DNA of 64,000 nt from Xiphias gladius. Taxonomy: Eukaryota; Chordata; Actinopteri; Istiophoriformes; Xiphiidae. A program made the translations under genes and the position numbers. The stretch lies in contig NC_053402.1 in assembly GCF_016859285.1 (NCBI RefSeq), positions 5,339,031-5,403,030 of the forward strand, in the 5' to 3' direction. Below, in pieces: positions 1 to 62,000 of this stretch. The notes beneath the pieces were generated by a model. That model did not search any database. It worked only from the letters and a program-made list of their open reading frames with translations, and was not told where the DNA came from. Numbering within the stretch: the stretch's first letter is position 1; the number at the start of each line of letters is the position of its first letter.

Positions 1-1092
1 AAAATAAAATGAGTTTTGTTCTTCTTGTATTTGCACTTCAGTCATTTTGTCTAGATTGAAATCGATGACCCCAGAAATCAGTTTAATTTAAAGATGAAGT
101 TGTAGAGAACAGGCTTGTTGATTCAAAGTTTAGTACCGCTATTAGGGGGCTCAATAAAAACCAAAAAATATCTGTTTGTAGCTGAAAAGTGCTGATATCC
201 ATCATGAATGTCTATGAAACAGTTATGTAATATCTCAGTATAATTGAGTAATCTGTAATATCTCTATCACACCAGTTGGTCCATAGACAGTTTTTATTGC
301 CTCAAAACAAAATATGTTGATAAATAAATCAGAGTTGCCAGAACATTAGGTTCACCAGCCCTACCCACTAGTTGATTGAGGTTAAAAAAAAAAGGACGTC
401 CGTGCTTCTGGATGTCTGCTTTTTCTCTGTGCAGTTCACCGGCTCACTGTAAAAGGCAGTATTGTATTAGATTCCAGTGAAGCACAGCAGGTTGTTTTTG
501 ACAGTTGGTGTACCTTGAGCACAGTTGGTTTCCTCTGTACACAGTGGATACAAATCCATCAGGCTATATAGCTGATATAGACCCATTACAAGAATGACCT
601 CTGCCCTGATGCCAATCTATCTGAGCTTGGCTCATTATTAGATTTAAATCTAAATTGGATCATTTTAAGCGCATCACACTGCATGCTATGCTGTATAATG
701 ACAGTGAAGGCATGTTTTTCCATCTAAATAACCTAGTTATATAATATAACATTTGGTTGATTGAATAAGGCAGTTTCATACAGCTTTAGTCATGTTTAGT
801 CATTGCAACAGTGCTTTTCGCCCTTAGACGAGTTAGTGTGGAGTTGTTTGCTTTTTATTTTTTTCTCATTTATTATTTTTTAATGTTTTTTTTAATGTCA
901 TTATAATTATTATTATTATTATTATTATTATGTGTCAGGAATTTAGCTCCTTGTATATTTATTGGGATGACAGGTCAAAGGAATACTCTCAATACTCGCC
1001 ACCGATAACTGTGAATGCAGTGCAACATCATAGGACTCCTGCTCAAAGTGCTTTTTTTTTGGGCGGGGGGGGTTCCATTAAAAAGGTGACAG
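1..1092. other. smg1 intron sequence upstream of first visible exon
   Basis: AT-rich non-coding sequence with a short ATT microsatellite at 908-931 and poly-T runs. No exon with an SMG1-like translation was found, so this is taken as part of the intron that precedes the exon at 1093. Confidence 0.6.
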
Positions 1093-40177
<39,085 letters not shown>

Positions 40178-41415
40178 ACGCTATGCTGCTTCATGTCTTT
40201 GGTCCAGCGTAGACTTGGAGATCGACCTGAGTCCAGCGGGTCTGAGGTGTCAGAACAGCAGCACCGGGCCACACTGGGGGGAGGAAATGGGAAGCGGATG
40301 CTTAGTCTGCCCTCCCAAACTCCTGAGCACCCAAACTGGGGCAGCGACCTCGTAGCACCGCTGCAACCACACTCCCCCAACCCTCGGCGATCGGGCTAAC
40401 GCAACGCTTAGTGGGCCTGCGGCCCGCCTTCCTTTCTGGGGTTTCACTGAGCAAAGCGGCGCCGAACTGGGGAGGGGGGAAGGAGGGAAAAGGCCTCCTC
40501 ACCCTCGACTTGGAGATACCTTCCCCCCTCACCTGCATAGCTCACTATAAAGTTGTACCCATAAACATCACCGCATCCTGTTGAGCCAATCAAACTCCAC
40601 CTGATGGCAGGATGAAGCAGGAAGTGAGCAGTTTCTCTCTGAAGCACACAGCTGACATGCTGTGGGTGGGACTTCACCAGGGCTGAAGCTTAGATGAATG
40701 GGATGTTTATATGGCCGCTCTCGTTTTTCTCTAATCTTTTCCTCAGCAGCATTGTGATTCTGATTGGCCAGTGGGTGACAAGGTTGGGCAAGAATGATGG
40801 GAACATAGGTTTAACAGCATTCTTAAGAATCCATTGACACCCACAAGAAACTGGAAATGAGAAGAAATTAAAGTGGAAAACAGTAATCAAACAGTACTTT
40901 GATTGATAAACAATGAAGACTTTGGCACATCGCTGAAGTGTTGTCAAATGTCACCTAATAAGATTGTTAAGTGGAGTTGTTTTCTCAAGAGGGCTCTTTC
41001 TACTCTTGTGGATAAAACTGTAATGTCCTGTCGTGAAATAGATTTGGACGGCTCATTTGTGAGCTTAGAAGGGACAAGTAAAAGGTGAAGTCAGATAGAC
41101 GAGGGACAACCTGTGTCTGACTCTTTCTCTTCAGTGTGCATCTTTAGTCTGTTGTGCTTTGTAACTATCAGTACTTTCAGTCCTTCTTTAGAACCGTAGG
41201 AGTAGACTTCTGCCTTTTTTGACTTGCCCGTCAGAAGCTGTTGCTGACCTCATACGTAATCTCTCGCCCTAATGCTTGCATTTTATTAATCTCGACTTTC
41301 TAGTTTTACATTTTTAGTGAGACAAATTATGTTTGTGGTGATGGTGCAAAATGTTAATTCTTAAAGCTTTTATTGGATTTTGTTGGATGCCAAATAAACA
41401 TGGAGCTGAGAAGTA
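40178..41415 (+). other. smg1: smg1 3' untranslated region
   Basis: Sequence from the stop codon to just past the only AATAAA signal (41393-41398). It is GC-rich for its first 350 bases and AT-rich afterwards. No open frame in it resembles a protein. The cleavage site is inferred at 10-25 bases after the signal. Confidence 0.7.
41393..41398 (+). terminator. smg1: Poly(A) signal AATAAA of smg1
   Basis: A canonical AATAAA hexamer 1.2 kb after the smg1 stop, at the end of an AT-rich stretch. It is the only canonical signal between the smg1 stop and the next gene start that I noted. Confidence 0.7.
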
Positions 41416-42424
41416 TTGAGTTTTTAATTTAACAAAGAGACTCTAGATCGACTTCATGATGTAAATTGTGTGTATACCAGAAAACCTTCGTACAAGCATA
41501 AATCTGCAGTAACTGCATGTATAAAACCTTCTTGATGATATTTCGGTGAAGTTGAATAGGTTAATAAGTTTCCCATTTCTTCCCAGTTTACCAGTGTCAT
41601 TACGGATGATTAAAAACTTGTTAGGAGTAGGGCCTTAAATCTTTTCAGCTTTCAAAAGGGCCATTAAAGATAAAGATTGGGAAACACTGCTCTAGTTAAA
41701 AATACAGCAACGACTTCTTGTGACTGCTTGTCACAGTTTATGGATGGTTCGTTTTCCTTCTCAGATTGTTTGTTGTAGGATATTTAGTGGCCCCAAAGAC
41801 ATGAAAGTATCCAATATTTCACCAGAAAGAGGTATACAAATTCATAAACAAAAAAAATCATATTTGTCTTGGAATTGCACCTCTAGCACTCAGTATTGGA
41901 CTAACAAACACTCATTTAGTGTAAACATAAGATACAATAAATAATAAATGCACATGTATGCTCAGTTTGGGTAGAATAGTTATTATAACATGATGGTTGA
42001 CAAAGGTGGTAAAGGTGCAGCAGCACTGTGATACTTACAACATGCAGATCTAATCTTAGACAACAGCTACAAGCTGGAACTCTGATGTTAACAGAAAAGA
42101 GATGAAGAAAAATCAAAATTTGATGCTGCATTTCAGCTTTGACACTGACATGGCCCTCCTGGACTCCTTCCACGACTGGAACATTAAACAGCACTTTCCA
42201 CTGTGCATGGACAGTTGTCTGTTGTCTTGAATTAATACATGAGACATTTTTGTGAGCACACACTTTAACATGAGTCAAAGTTCACATGCAGCCAGCACTG
42301 TATCATAATCTAGCCACAGTCTAAACACACACAGAATATGAAGGTCCAGGTGGTTTAGAGTCATAGCCACAGTGCCCACAACTCTCTGGGTTTGTTCTAG
42401 CCTTCATAACCCAACTTTATCTTG
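41416..42424. other. Intergenic region between smg1 and hydroxyacid oxidase
   Basis: About 1 kb of AT-rich DNA with no supported gene. It separates two genes transcribed in the same direction and presumably contains upstream regulatory DNA of the oxidase gene. Confidence 0.6.
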
Positions 42425-42430
42425 TATAAA
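42425..42430 (+). promoter_or_regulatory. Candidate TATA box of the oxidase gene
   Basis: TATAAA lies 155 bases before the start codon, a plausible distance for a TATA-driven promoter with a short leader. No experimental or motif-context support beyond the hexamer and its position. Confidence 0.3.
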
Positions 42431-42584
42431 CTGAGCAGAGCAGAGACCCCCTCAGAAGTCATGATTAAACAGAAGAGGCTTAGGGCTGATGAAGCCTCCA
42501 GCAGGTTAATGATTACAGAGCTTGCCCTTCACTGTGTGTCAGACAGTGAGCCTCCTCAGTGTTTTGGCCTTTGGGTGGACAGAG

Positions 42585-55015
<12,431 letters not shown>

Positions 55016-55605
55016 GAGAAGAATCTGTGACAGGAATCACAATACATTCTTGATAGATCACTGGACACTTTCAAATTAGTCAAATTAATGTTTGTTGTCA
55101 TGGTTACTACTACTCAGCACGTGCAAACTGTTGTTTAATGTGTTGTGTGGCTCTAGAGTAGCATTGTCAAGTCTGAGAAAATAACTCAAGTGACATTACT
55201 GCGATTGCAAACTGAGGACATCAAGTTTGAAAGACGTGGGTATATAAAGCACCAGTCAGGAAAGGTTTAACGGAAGACATATTGAGTTACATTATGGAAA
55301 ATGTAGGATCCAGTGTTTTGGAATTTGATCCACATTACAAACACACTACAAAAAGTCAGGATATCCCAGCCTCTGCTGCATAAGTTTTGACCATTCTTTT
55401 TTTAATCTCTCTCTCGCAAGTCCCTGAACTTTATGGAAGTGTAGTTCTAAATTGCCATAGTACCCCTTTAAGGTCCATTTATCATATCATATTTACAAGT
55501 TTTCACTTTGACCTTTTACTACATGAGCAATATTCACCACAGTCATGCAGTTATGTCATGTAGAAATTATGTGCTTCACAATAAACTTCTGTCACCTTCT
55601 TCTTC
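55016..55605 (+). other. Oxidase gene 3' untranslated region
   Basis: AT-rich sequence from the stop to just beyond AATAAA at 55580-55585. No coding similarity. The length is inferred from the position of the signal. Confidence 0.6.
55580..55585 (+). terminator. Poly(A) signal AATAAA of the oxidase gene
   Basis: Canonical hexamer about 565 bases after the stop codon at 55013-55015. Confidence 0.6.
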
Positions 55606-57170
55606 ACCTGTCCATTTTTGAGAAACATCAGTTCCTCATTAGAAGTTCTGACTGACGATGTAAATAAGGAGCAGTGCAGTGTATTTGATATTAATGCATT
55701 CATTCAACGTCACTTCATAACACTTATTTTAAAACCTCACTTATATATATGCTGTAGCTTACCAGTTAGACTTGCTGTACTGACTTTCTCTCCCTAACAG
55801 CAAGGCTACGTCACCAACTGTCCCGAGCTCCAGGCTGACTGCGTGGACACTACTTTGTGCTGATGAGATAAATTGCAGATTTGTTTGGTAAAACAATATG
55901 CACTCCTAAAAAACAATATGAACTCAAATGGCGACACCGCAATTTTTATGCAATCCTGAAGCCCCGTCTTGTTTAAGGAGGTTATATTTTCCTGAATAAA
56001 TTTGTGTTTAATCAACCCCCAAACCAACCAAAAGATAAACAATACACACATAATGCAGAGAGTTAGATAAAAATGGTGTTCAAATTGGGGCCCACAGCCA
56101 GTTTTTGGCTTCCATATGGCCCTTTTTTGTTTCCACAAATTTACAAAAAGTATTGCACACATCCGAAAATCTGAAACATGGTTTTGAAATTTCATATCTA
56201 ATACATGAGATTGAAAATGTTAACAGAGAGGCATCCAAAAAATGTTTTCCCAGAAATGCCCCCTTATTTCTTAGAAGGCAAACTTCAGCTTTGTGTATGG
56301 GAGGGGAATTTTAAGAGGATGACCCATACGCAGAAGGAATTCTGCGTATGGGTCATCCTCTTAAAAAACAAGACAGCATTCAGTTTACACAATCAGACTT
56401 TATTTCATGAACAATTATACAACTAAATTATGACAGTGCACAAATTAGTCAAACTTTGACTAAGATGATATTTGCCAGTCACTGATTTCAGTGTAGCTTC
56501 TAATAATACTAATGGTTAGCCCTCTAGCTGGGGCTGTAGGTGTCCGTTTCCATGTTGCCTCTCCTACTGAGGACAGTGGACACTGCTGAGAAGTGCAGTG
56601 GACTCCATGAGAATGCAAAAGTAAAACAATTTGAGAATAGAAACCCTGGGTTCTAGTTACGCCACACACTAAAGGGATCAATGTGTTGGCCTTACAGGTT
56701 GCTGTGGATGATTTCGCACTGGGAAGGTGAAATTACAGGCATGGTCTGACAACAAGCTTACTCAGCATTTCTCTAAGAAACAGGGAAAGAGGGAGGGAGA
56801 GGATCCTAAACTGCAGATCTGGCTTCCGGCTTGGTGCTTCTCATGAGCATTGATTCTCCTCAGTAATCAGTAAAATGTGTGATAGTTTTCCACTTTATCG
56901 CTTTGCACGTTGTTTATTAGACCATGTCACGGGTGTGTTTATGGACAACAGGATTCAGGATACAATTGCAGACACTGTGGCAGAACAGAGGCCTATACTG
57001 AATGAATCAAGTTCAACATACCCAGAATATCTTTTTTTATCTGGCAACATCGTCAGAACCATGAATAGTACTTAGTATGATATGAGACGAAAACGGTGAT
57101 ACCTGCAAGAAAATTGTGTTATAGCCATTTAGTTTAGTTTTTTAGTTTCAGTCATTTAGTTTTGAAGTTA
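55606..57170. other. Non-coding region downstream of the oxidase gene
   Basis: No supported gene. Contains a cryptic exon-like segment at 55801-55863 and a perfect hairpin at 56309-56366. Short open frames here show no similarity to any family I recognise. Confidence 0.5.
56309..56366. repeat. Perfect hairpin, 26-base arms, 6-base loop
   Basis: Arm 56309-56334 and arm 56341-56366 are exact reverse complements around AGGAAT. The arm includes GATGACCCATACGCAGA. Confidence 0.95.
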
Positions 57171-60165
57171 CACTAAAGAACTTGTCACTTTCTCAATCTT
57201 TGATTATGACTTTCAAAAGAAACAAATGTGTTCCATTATTTCTGCAGATTCACATGATGCCTTTGGCTGTTACGCTGTTGGTTTTAGAACTTGGCACAGT
57301 AGTTTGGGAAGTTCGCACTATGACTTTGGAGGTGAATCTTCCAGATGTTTGACCTTCCCAACCAAGTATGCAAACACACAGAGCCAATATAAAAACTTTC
57401 ATTCAACATTCATTGTGCAACTTCACATATTGATTTTGTAGGTTAACACCTAGCAGCGAAATTTATCTAAAAGATAAACTGTGTACATTCTTGACAGTAC
57501 CATATTGGTTCTTTGAAGTTGACAAAATAGTGTAAGATGTTTGCATTATGACTGTGGAAGTTAGACGTCCATTTCTTTCAAATTCCCAAACCACTATGGT
57601 GACTTCCAAAACTAATACATTCACTTCTTAAACCAACTGAAAGTTTTGCATTCATTGTACACTTGACATATAGCTTTTGGATGTTATTAACTATCTATTA
57701 ATAACTAGCTGTCTGCATAAGTGCTAACTTACCTAAAATACTTGATTGGAAACTTCTTCTAGGTCAAAACCTAGTATATGGCTGGACGGCGTGTGTTCAA
57801 TGTTCAAAATTGAGGACATAGTTGAAAACTGTTGTGGAACAACTGTACACAAGTCCTTTCAATGGAGAGATAATAAAGCCTGCTGGAAAAGTCACTAAAT
57901 GGCACTAGATGATGTAATATGCTAATCAGCATATTCATGACATCATCGTATCATATTTGCATTCTGTCAAGTGTCAGCCAGTTTCAGCCCTTTATCTGCT
58001 TGCTTCTCTTGTACTCTCTGTGCTCACATATACAGTAATCTAATGCAGCCGAATTCCCAATAAATCGGTTCTCATTTACATGTGTGTGTTTGTCTGTGTG
58101 TTTGTCACAGAATTCTTTAAAGACCTTTCATGTCTTTGACATTTCAACATTGTAGAATCTGATGTCACAGGCCGCAGTTTGTAAGGACATAGCCAGAGAC
58201 ACCATCAGAAGTGAATAAATACGAGAAACAGTTGGAATGGACAGGACTTAATATTTAGGAAGAAACAATGACTTTATGCAGGATTATTCATAAGTAAGAG
58301 AGGAGCGTCTGCTGTATCAATGGACAAAATGAACCAAAAGGAAAATAAGCACCTGCTGTAAAAGTGGACAGGAATAAAAACCAGGAATATCTATATCACT
58401 TGCAAGAGTTCAAGTAAGTCAAAACATTTAGTAGTTTAAGTAGTATTTGTGGGCTCTTGTGATTATGTTTAGATTATATGTTTACTACTACTCAGGGAAG
58501 TTCCCATTGAAGTATTTGAAACTTGTATGAATGATCATCAAAACTAAATATGTGAAGCTTAATGATCAGTGCCAAATTTTCATGTTGTCTTTGGAATTGA
58601 ATATATTGGTTTCAGAACCCACAACACTAAATCAGGAAGGTGACAAAACTGGAATGTGGCATCCAAAGTCTCAGTAAAATCTAATTTACCAACTTATCAA
58701 AGCAATAGGGTACTGCCACTTATGTACACAGATGTTTCGGTGCAAATAATTTTACAGTTAAGGCCCAAACTCCACATACGTCTGGTTGACATTTTCTTAC
58801 ACAATTTCTAAATTTCTGTCAATATGCTTCAGGCACTAATTCATAGGCATATAACACAGTAGCCTTAACAACATCGTATTCGAAACTCTGTTCAACTGTG
58901 AAGGTAGCATGCACCTCCTTTCCCCACCAACTTACAATGTAGTAGTAAAGTCCAAACATCCTTTGGCCAATTCAAAGTGGCTACAATACACTCAAATCCA
59001 TTAAAATAAGAATCCACCTAAGACTCCCTGAACAGTGGCACCAGTGTAATATGTTTGCTCACATCAAAGCTTTCTCAGGGAGAAACCTACCATGAATGCG
59101 TCACATTTGTTTTGATATTGAAAGAAAATGTATAGGTTGTGTAAGTCATTAAGTCGGCAGTGGGCAAATGATAAGGAAGCGAGAATTCCAACCTCAAACT
59201 GCAAACTCCTGGAAATAATATGTAGGTTTCAAAAACCCCTACAGTACTGCCACTGTTGTAAGCATAGGCATCCTATCAAATAAATTAAAGTGATGGATTA
59301 TGACCTCCAAAATCAATGCGTTAAGTTGCACAATGAACGCAAAACTTGCATATTGGTTTTAGAAGTAACCATACTAGCTTGGGAATGTGAATGACCTTAG
59401 AATTTTACTTTAAAATCATAATGTTAACTTTTCAAATGGCCATGCCAACTTCTAAATCTAACAGGGTAATGGCACTTTCCCTTTCAAGTAGGGTAACTAT
59501 GTTTCCACTTATGTTCACAAAGGTTTCCTTTCAAATAACTAACACTGATAATTAATTATGTCTGAAAGCAGTATGTCAAGCATCACAATAAATGCAAAGC
59601 ATTAACATTGGTTTCTGAAGTGAATGTATTGGTTTCAAAGTCACCATACTATATTGGGACATTGACAGAGCTGGAAGCGCCTCTTCCAAATTCAAATTTC
59701 AATGAACCAATTTGGTACTGTCACTGTTTAGACAGAGGTTAACCTTTTAATTAATCACTCTGATTGGTAGTAACTTCCAAAATCAACATTTTAAGCTGCA
59801 GAATGAATGGAAATTTTTTATAATAGCTTTGATTTTGGAATTAATGTAGGTGTGTCAGAAGCCACCATACTACATGACAGAGGTTTCCTTCCAAAACATT
59901 TTCAGTAATAGTTAATAACTTCCAAAAGTAATATCTTATCTGCACCATGAGTGTAAAATGTTTATATCGATATTACAAGTGACTGTATTTGTTTTGGAAG
60001 TTAGTAAACAGAAGTTAGTATAGGATTGGAAGGTGAAAGTCCTTGAAGCGTGACTTCAAATATCATCACGAAAATTTCCTAGATTATTCTGCCAACTTCC
60101 AAAATTAGTGTTGAACTGCCACTTACACACAAATAAGTGTCTTTTAAAGTAAAGAGCATCCTATT
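57170..60165. repeat. Degenerate tandem array, period about 215-260 bases
   Basis: A set of boxes recurs in the same order: a variant of GGTACTGCCACTT (58708, 59242, 59464, 59712, 60109), then GAGGTTTCCTTTCAAATAA-like sequence, AACTTCCAAAATCAA, CTGCACAATGAATGCAAAA-like sequence, and GGTTTCAGAAGTCACCATAC-like sequence (57283, 57498, 58612, 59371, 59628, 59851). Copies are strongly diverged and interrupted near 57759-58110. I do not recognise the family. Confidence 0.7.
57970..58110 (+). repeat. Dispersed repeat, related to 12899-13045
   Basis: Shares CTCTGTGCTCACATATACAG, TTCCCAATAAATCGGTTCTC and a GT-rich tail with 12899-13045. The AATAAA followed by GGTTCTCATTTACA resembles the end of a retroelement LTR or 3' end. 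It interrupts the degenerate array. Confidence 0.6.
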
Positions 60166-60256
60166 AATTTGCAAATGGACAGCCTTTCAACTGAAGCAGC
60201 AACAGCAGGAAATGTTCTGTTTAAATTAGCAGTATTAATGCGGTGGAAGATGGTCA

Positions 60257-60284
60257 GCACAAGTAAAAAAAAAAAAAAAAAAAA
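60257..60284. repeat. Poly-A tract
   Basis: Run of about 21 adenines in otherwise AT-rich DNA; may mark a retroposed sequence upstream, but no source is recognisable. Confidence 0.7.
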
Positions 60285-60654
60285 ACTGATATCTGAAAAT
60301 ACAAGCAGGAATACAGGATGGAATGTAAACTCAACACCACAGAGACTAAGGTAGAAGCTACAAAAGCACTGAGTGCTGAACACAGAGAAACTTTTGAAAA
60401 TACAAGTTTCTCTCTATTCTCCAACACAGAGACACGAGTTCAGCTGCCAAAGAAGGGGAGAAGATAGCTAAGGGGAGAAGACTATCACAGGTTGACCGTG
60501 GTCGGCCCTGCAAACAAGCAATAATCAAAATTACCTATCTCTGTGCAGCTATCCCCTGCTGTAACTGAAATGCATGTCAGCATGGCTTGCCTCAACTAGA
60601 TGTGGTGAAAGCAGAACAAACCTGGGTAATGGAATCAAACCTTTAGTATGGTAA

Positions 60655-60815
60655 CCTTCAGGGTACCCTTGGAACTTAGGCGTTAAGATGCTGACCATCA
60701 ACAGCAACATCCCTGGTATGAATTCTGCTGGAACCCTTGATACATTTCTCTCGCCCCGATTTCCTGTCATTTCCTTACTGTCTGTAATAACTGCATAAAA
60801 ATTCCCCCGAACAAA
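60655..60815 (+). mobile_element. tRNA-derived SINE
   Basis: Contains TTAGGCGTTAAGATGCTGAC (A-box region), CCCTGGTATGAATTC (degenerate B box) and CGATTTCCTGTCATTTCC, followed by an AT-rich tail. I recognise this order as a SINE type widespread in teleosts. The B box is mutated, so it is an old copy. Confidence 0.65.
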
Positions 60816-61500
60816 ATTTAACATGTTAAATGTCAAAACCTATTTAAAAATATTTTACTGCAATGTGCTTCTAAACCAAGAACAAGCCAGTAGATGTGGT
60901 GATTTACATTAGAAGCAGCATTGGATCGGACAAACTTACGCAATACACAAACCTCAAACAAAGGCGTAAAATATGAAGACTTTCCATCTAAACTGTTGCC
61001 AAACACAAACAACTTGATTAAAATTCTATCAAAGGTAAAGGGTAGGTTCACATTTTTTTCAAGTATGTTTAAAAAAAATATTCACTTTCCCATATGCACA
61101 TTCATCCTGCTGTTCATACTGGCTGTCAAGAGGTCCATTCTTAAAACAATTTCATCGTAAATGATAGGAGGACAAAATTCAGAGTCCTATTTATTTGCAC
61201 ATAGTACCTTCAAAATTCTGTAGTCTTGCTAAAAAAAAATCAAATGGCAATCTTCAATTAATTTTTTTAGTGCTGAATTTCCCTTTTTTTTCTTTTTGAC
61301 ATTCCACCACCAAAGCTATGCAATGTCCTATACAATGTGTTGTTTATATACATATTGGTAAGCAAAAACAAATTCACTGATACCGAACATATCAGTTAAA
61401 TGACAACAAAAAAAACAGACAACGTATTTGTTCTCCAACAGAATATCTTTATCTTGCCATACAATATCCACTAGTAGTGACTACAGCATTACTAAACTTT
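60816..61500. other. Non-coding AT-rich region before the assembly gap
   Basis: No gene or nameable repeat between the SINE and the gap. AT-rich throughout. Confidence 0.5.
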
Positions 61501-62000
61501 NNNNNNNNNNNNNNNNNNNNNNNNNNNNNNNNNNNNNNNNNNNNNNNNNNNNNNNNNNNNNNNNNNNNNNNNNNNNNNNNNNNNNNNNNNNNNNNNNNNN
61601 NNNNNNNNNNNNNNNNNNNNNNNNNNNNNNNNNNNNNNNNNNNNNNNNNNNNNNNNNNNNNNNNNNNNNNNNNNNNNNNNNNNNNNNNNNNNNNNNNNNN
61701 NNNNNNNNNNNNNNNNNNNNNNNNNNNNNNNNNNNNNNNNNNNNNNNNNNNNNNNNNNNNNNNNNNNNNNNNNNNNNNNNNNNNNNNNNNNNNNNNNNNN
61801 NNNNNNNNNNNNNNNNNNNNNNNNNNNNNNNNNNNNNNNNNNNNNNNNNNNNNNNNNNNNNNNNNNNNNNNNNNNNNNNNNNNNNNNNNNNNNNNNNNNN
61901 NNNNNNNNNNNNNNNNNNNNNNNNNNNNNNNNNNNNNNNNNNNNNNNNNNNNNNNNNNNNNNNNNNNNNNNNNNNNNNNNNNNNNNNNNNNNNNNNNNNN
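61501..62000. other. Assembly gap (500 N)
   Basis: Exactly 500 undetermined bases, the round size often used for gaps of unknown length. Repeat sequence begins immediately on its right side, so the gap was probably caused by that repeat. Confidence 0.98.

Noticed and set aside
40197..40680. Overlapping open frames in GC-rich sequence after the smg1 stop
   Set aside because: They lie in the 3' untranslated region, overlap in several frames on both strands, and resemble no protein.
56875..57075. Small open frame beginning MCDSFPLYRFARCLLDHV
   Set aside because: No similarity to any family, no splice or poly(A) context, and located next to the degenerate array.
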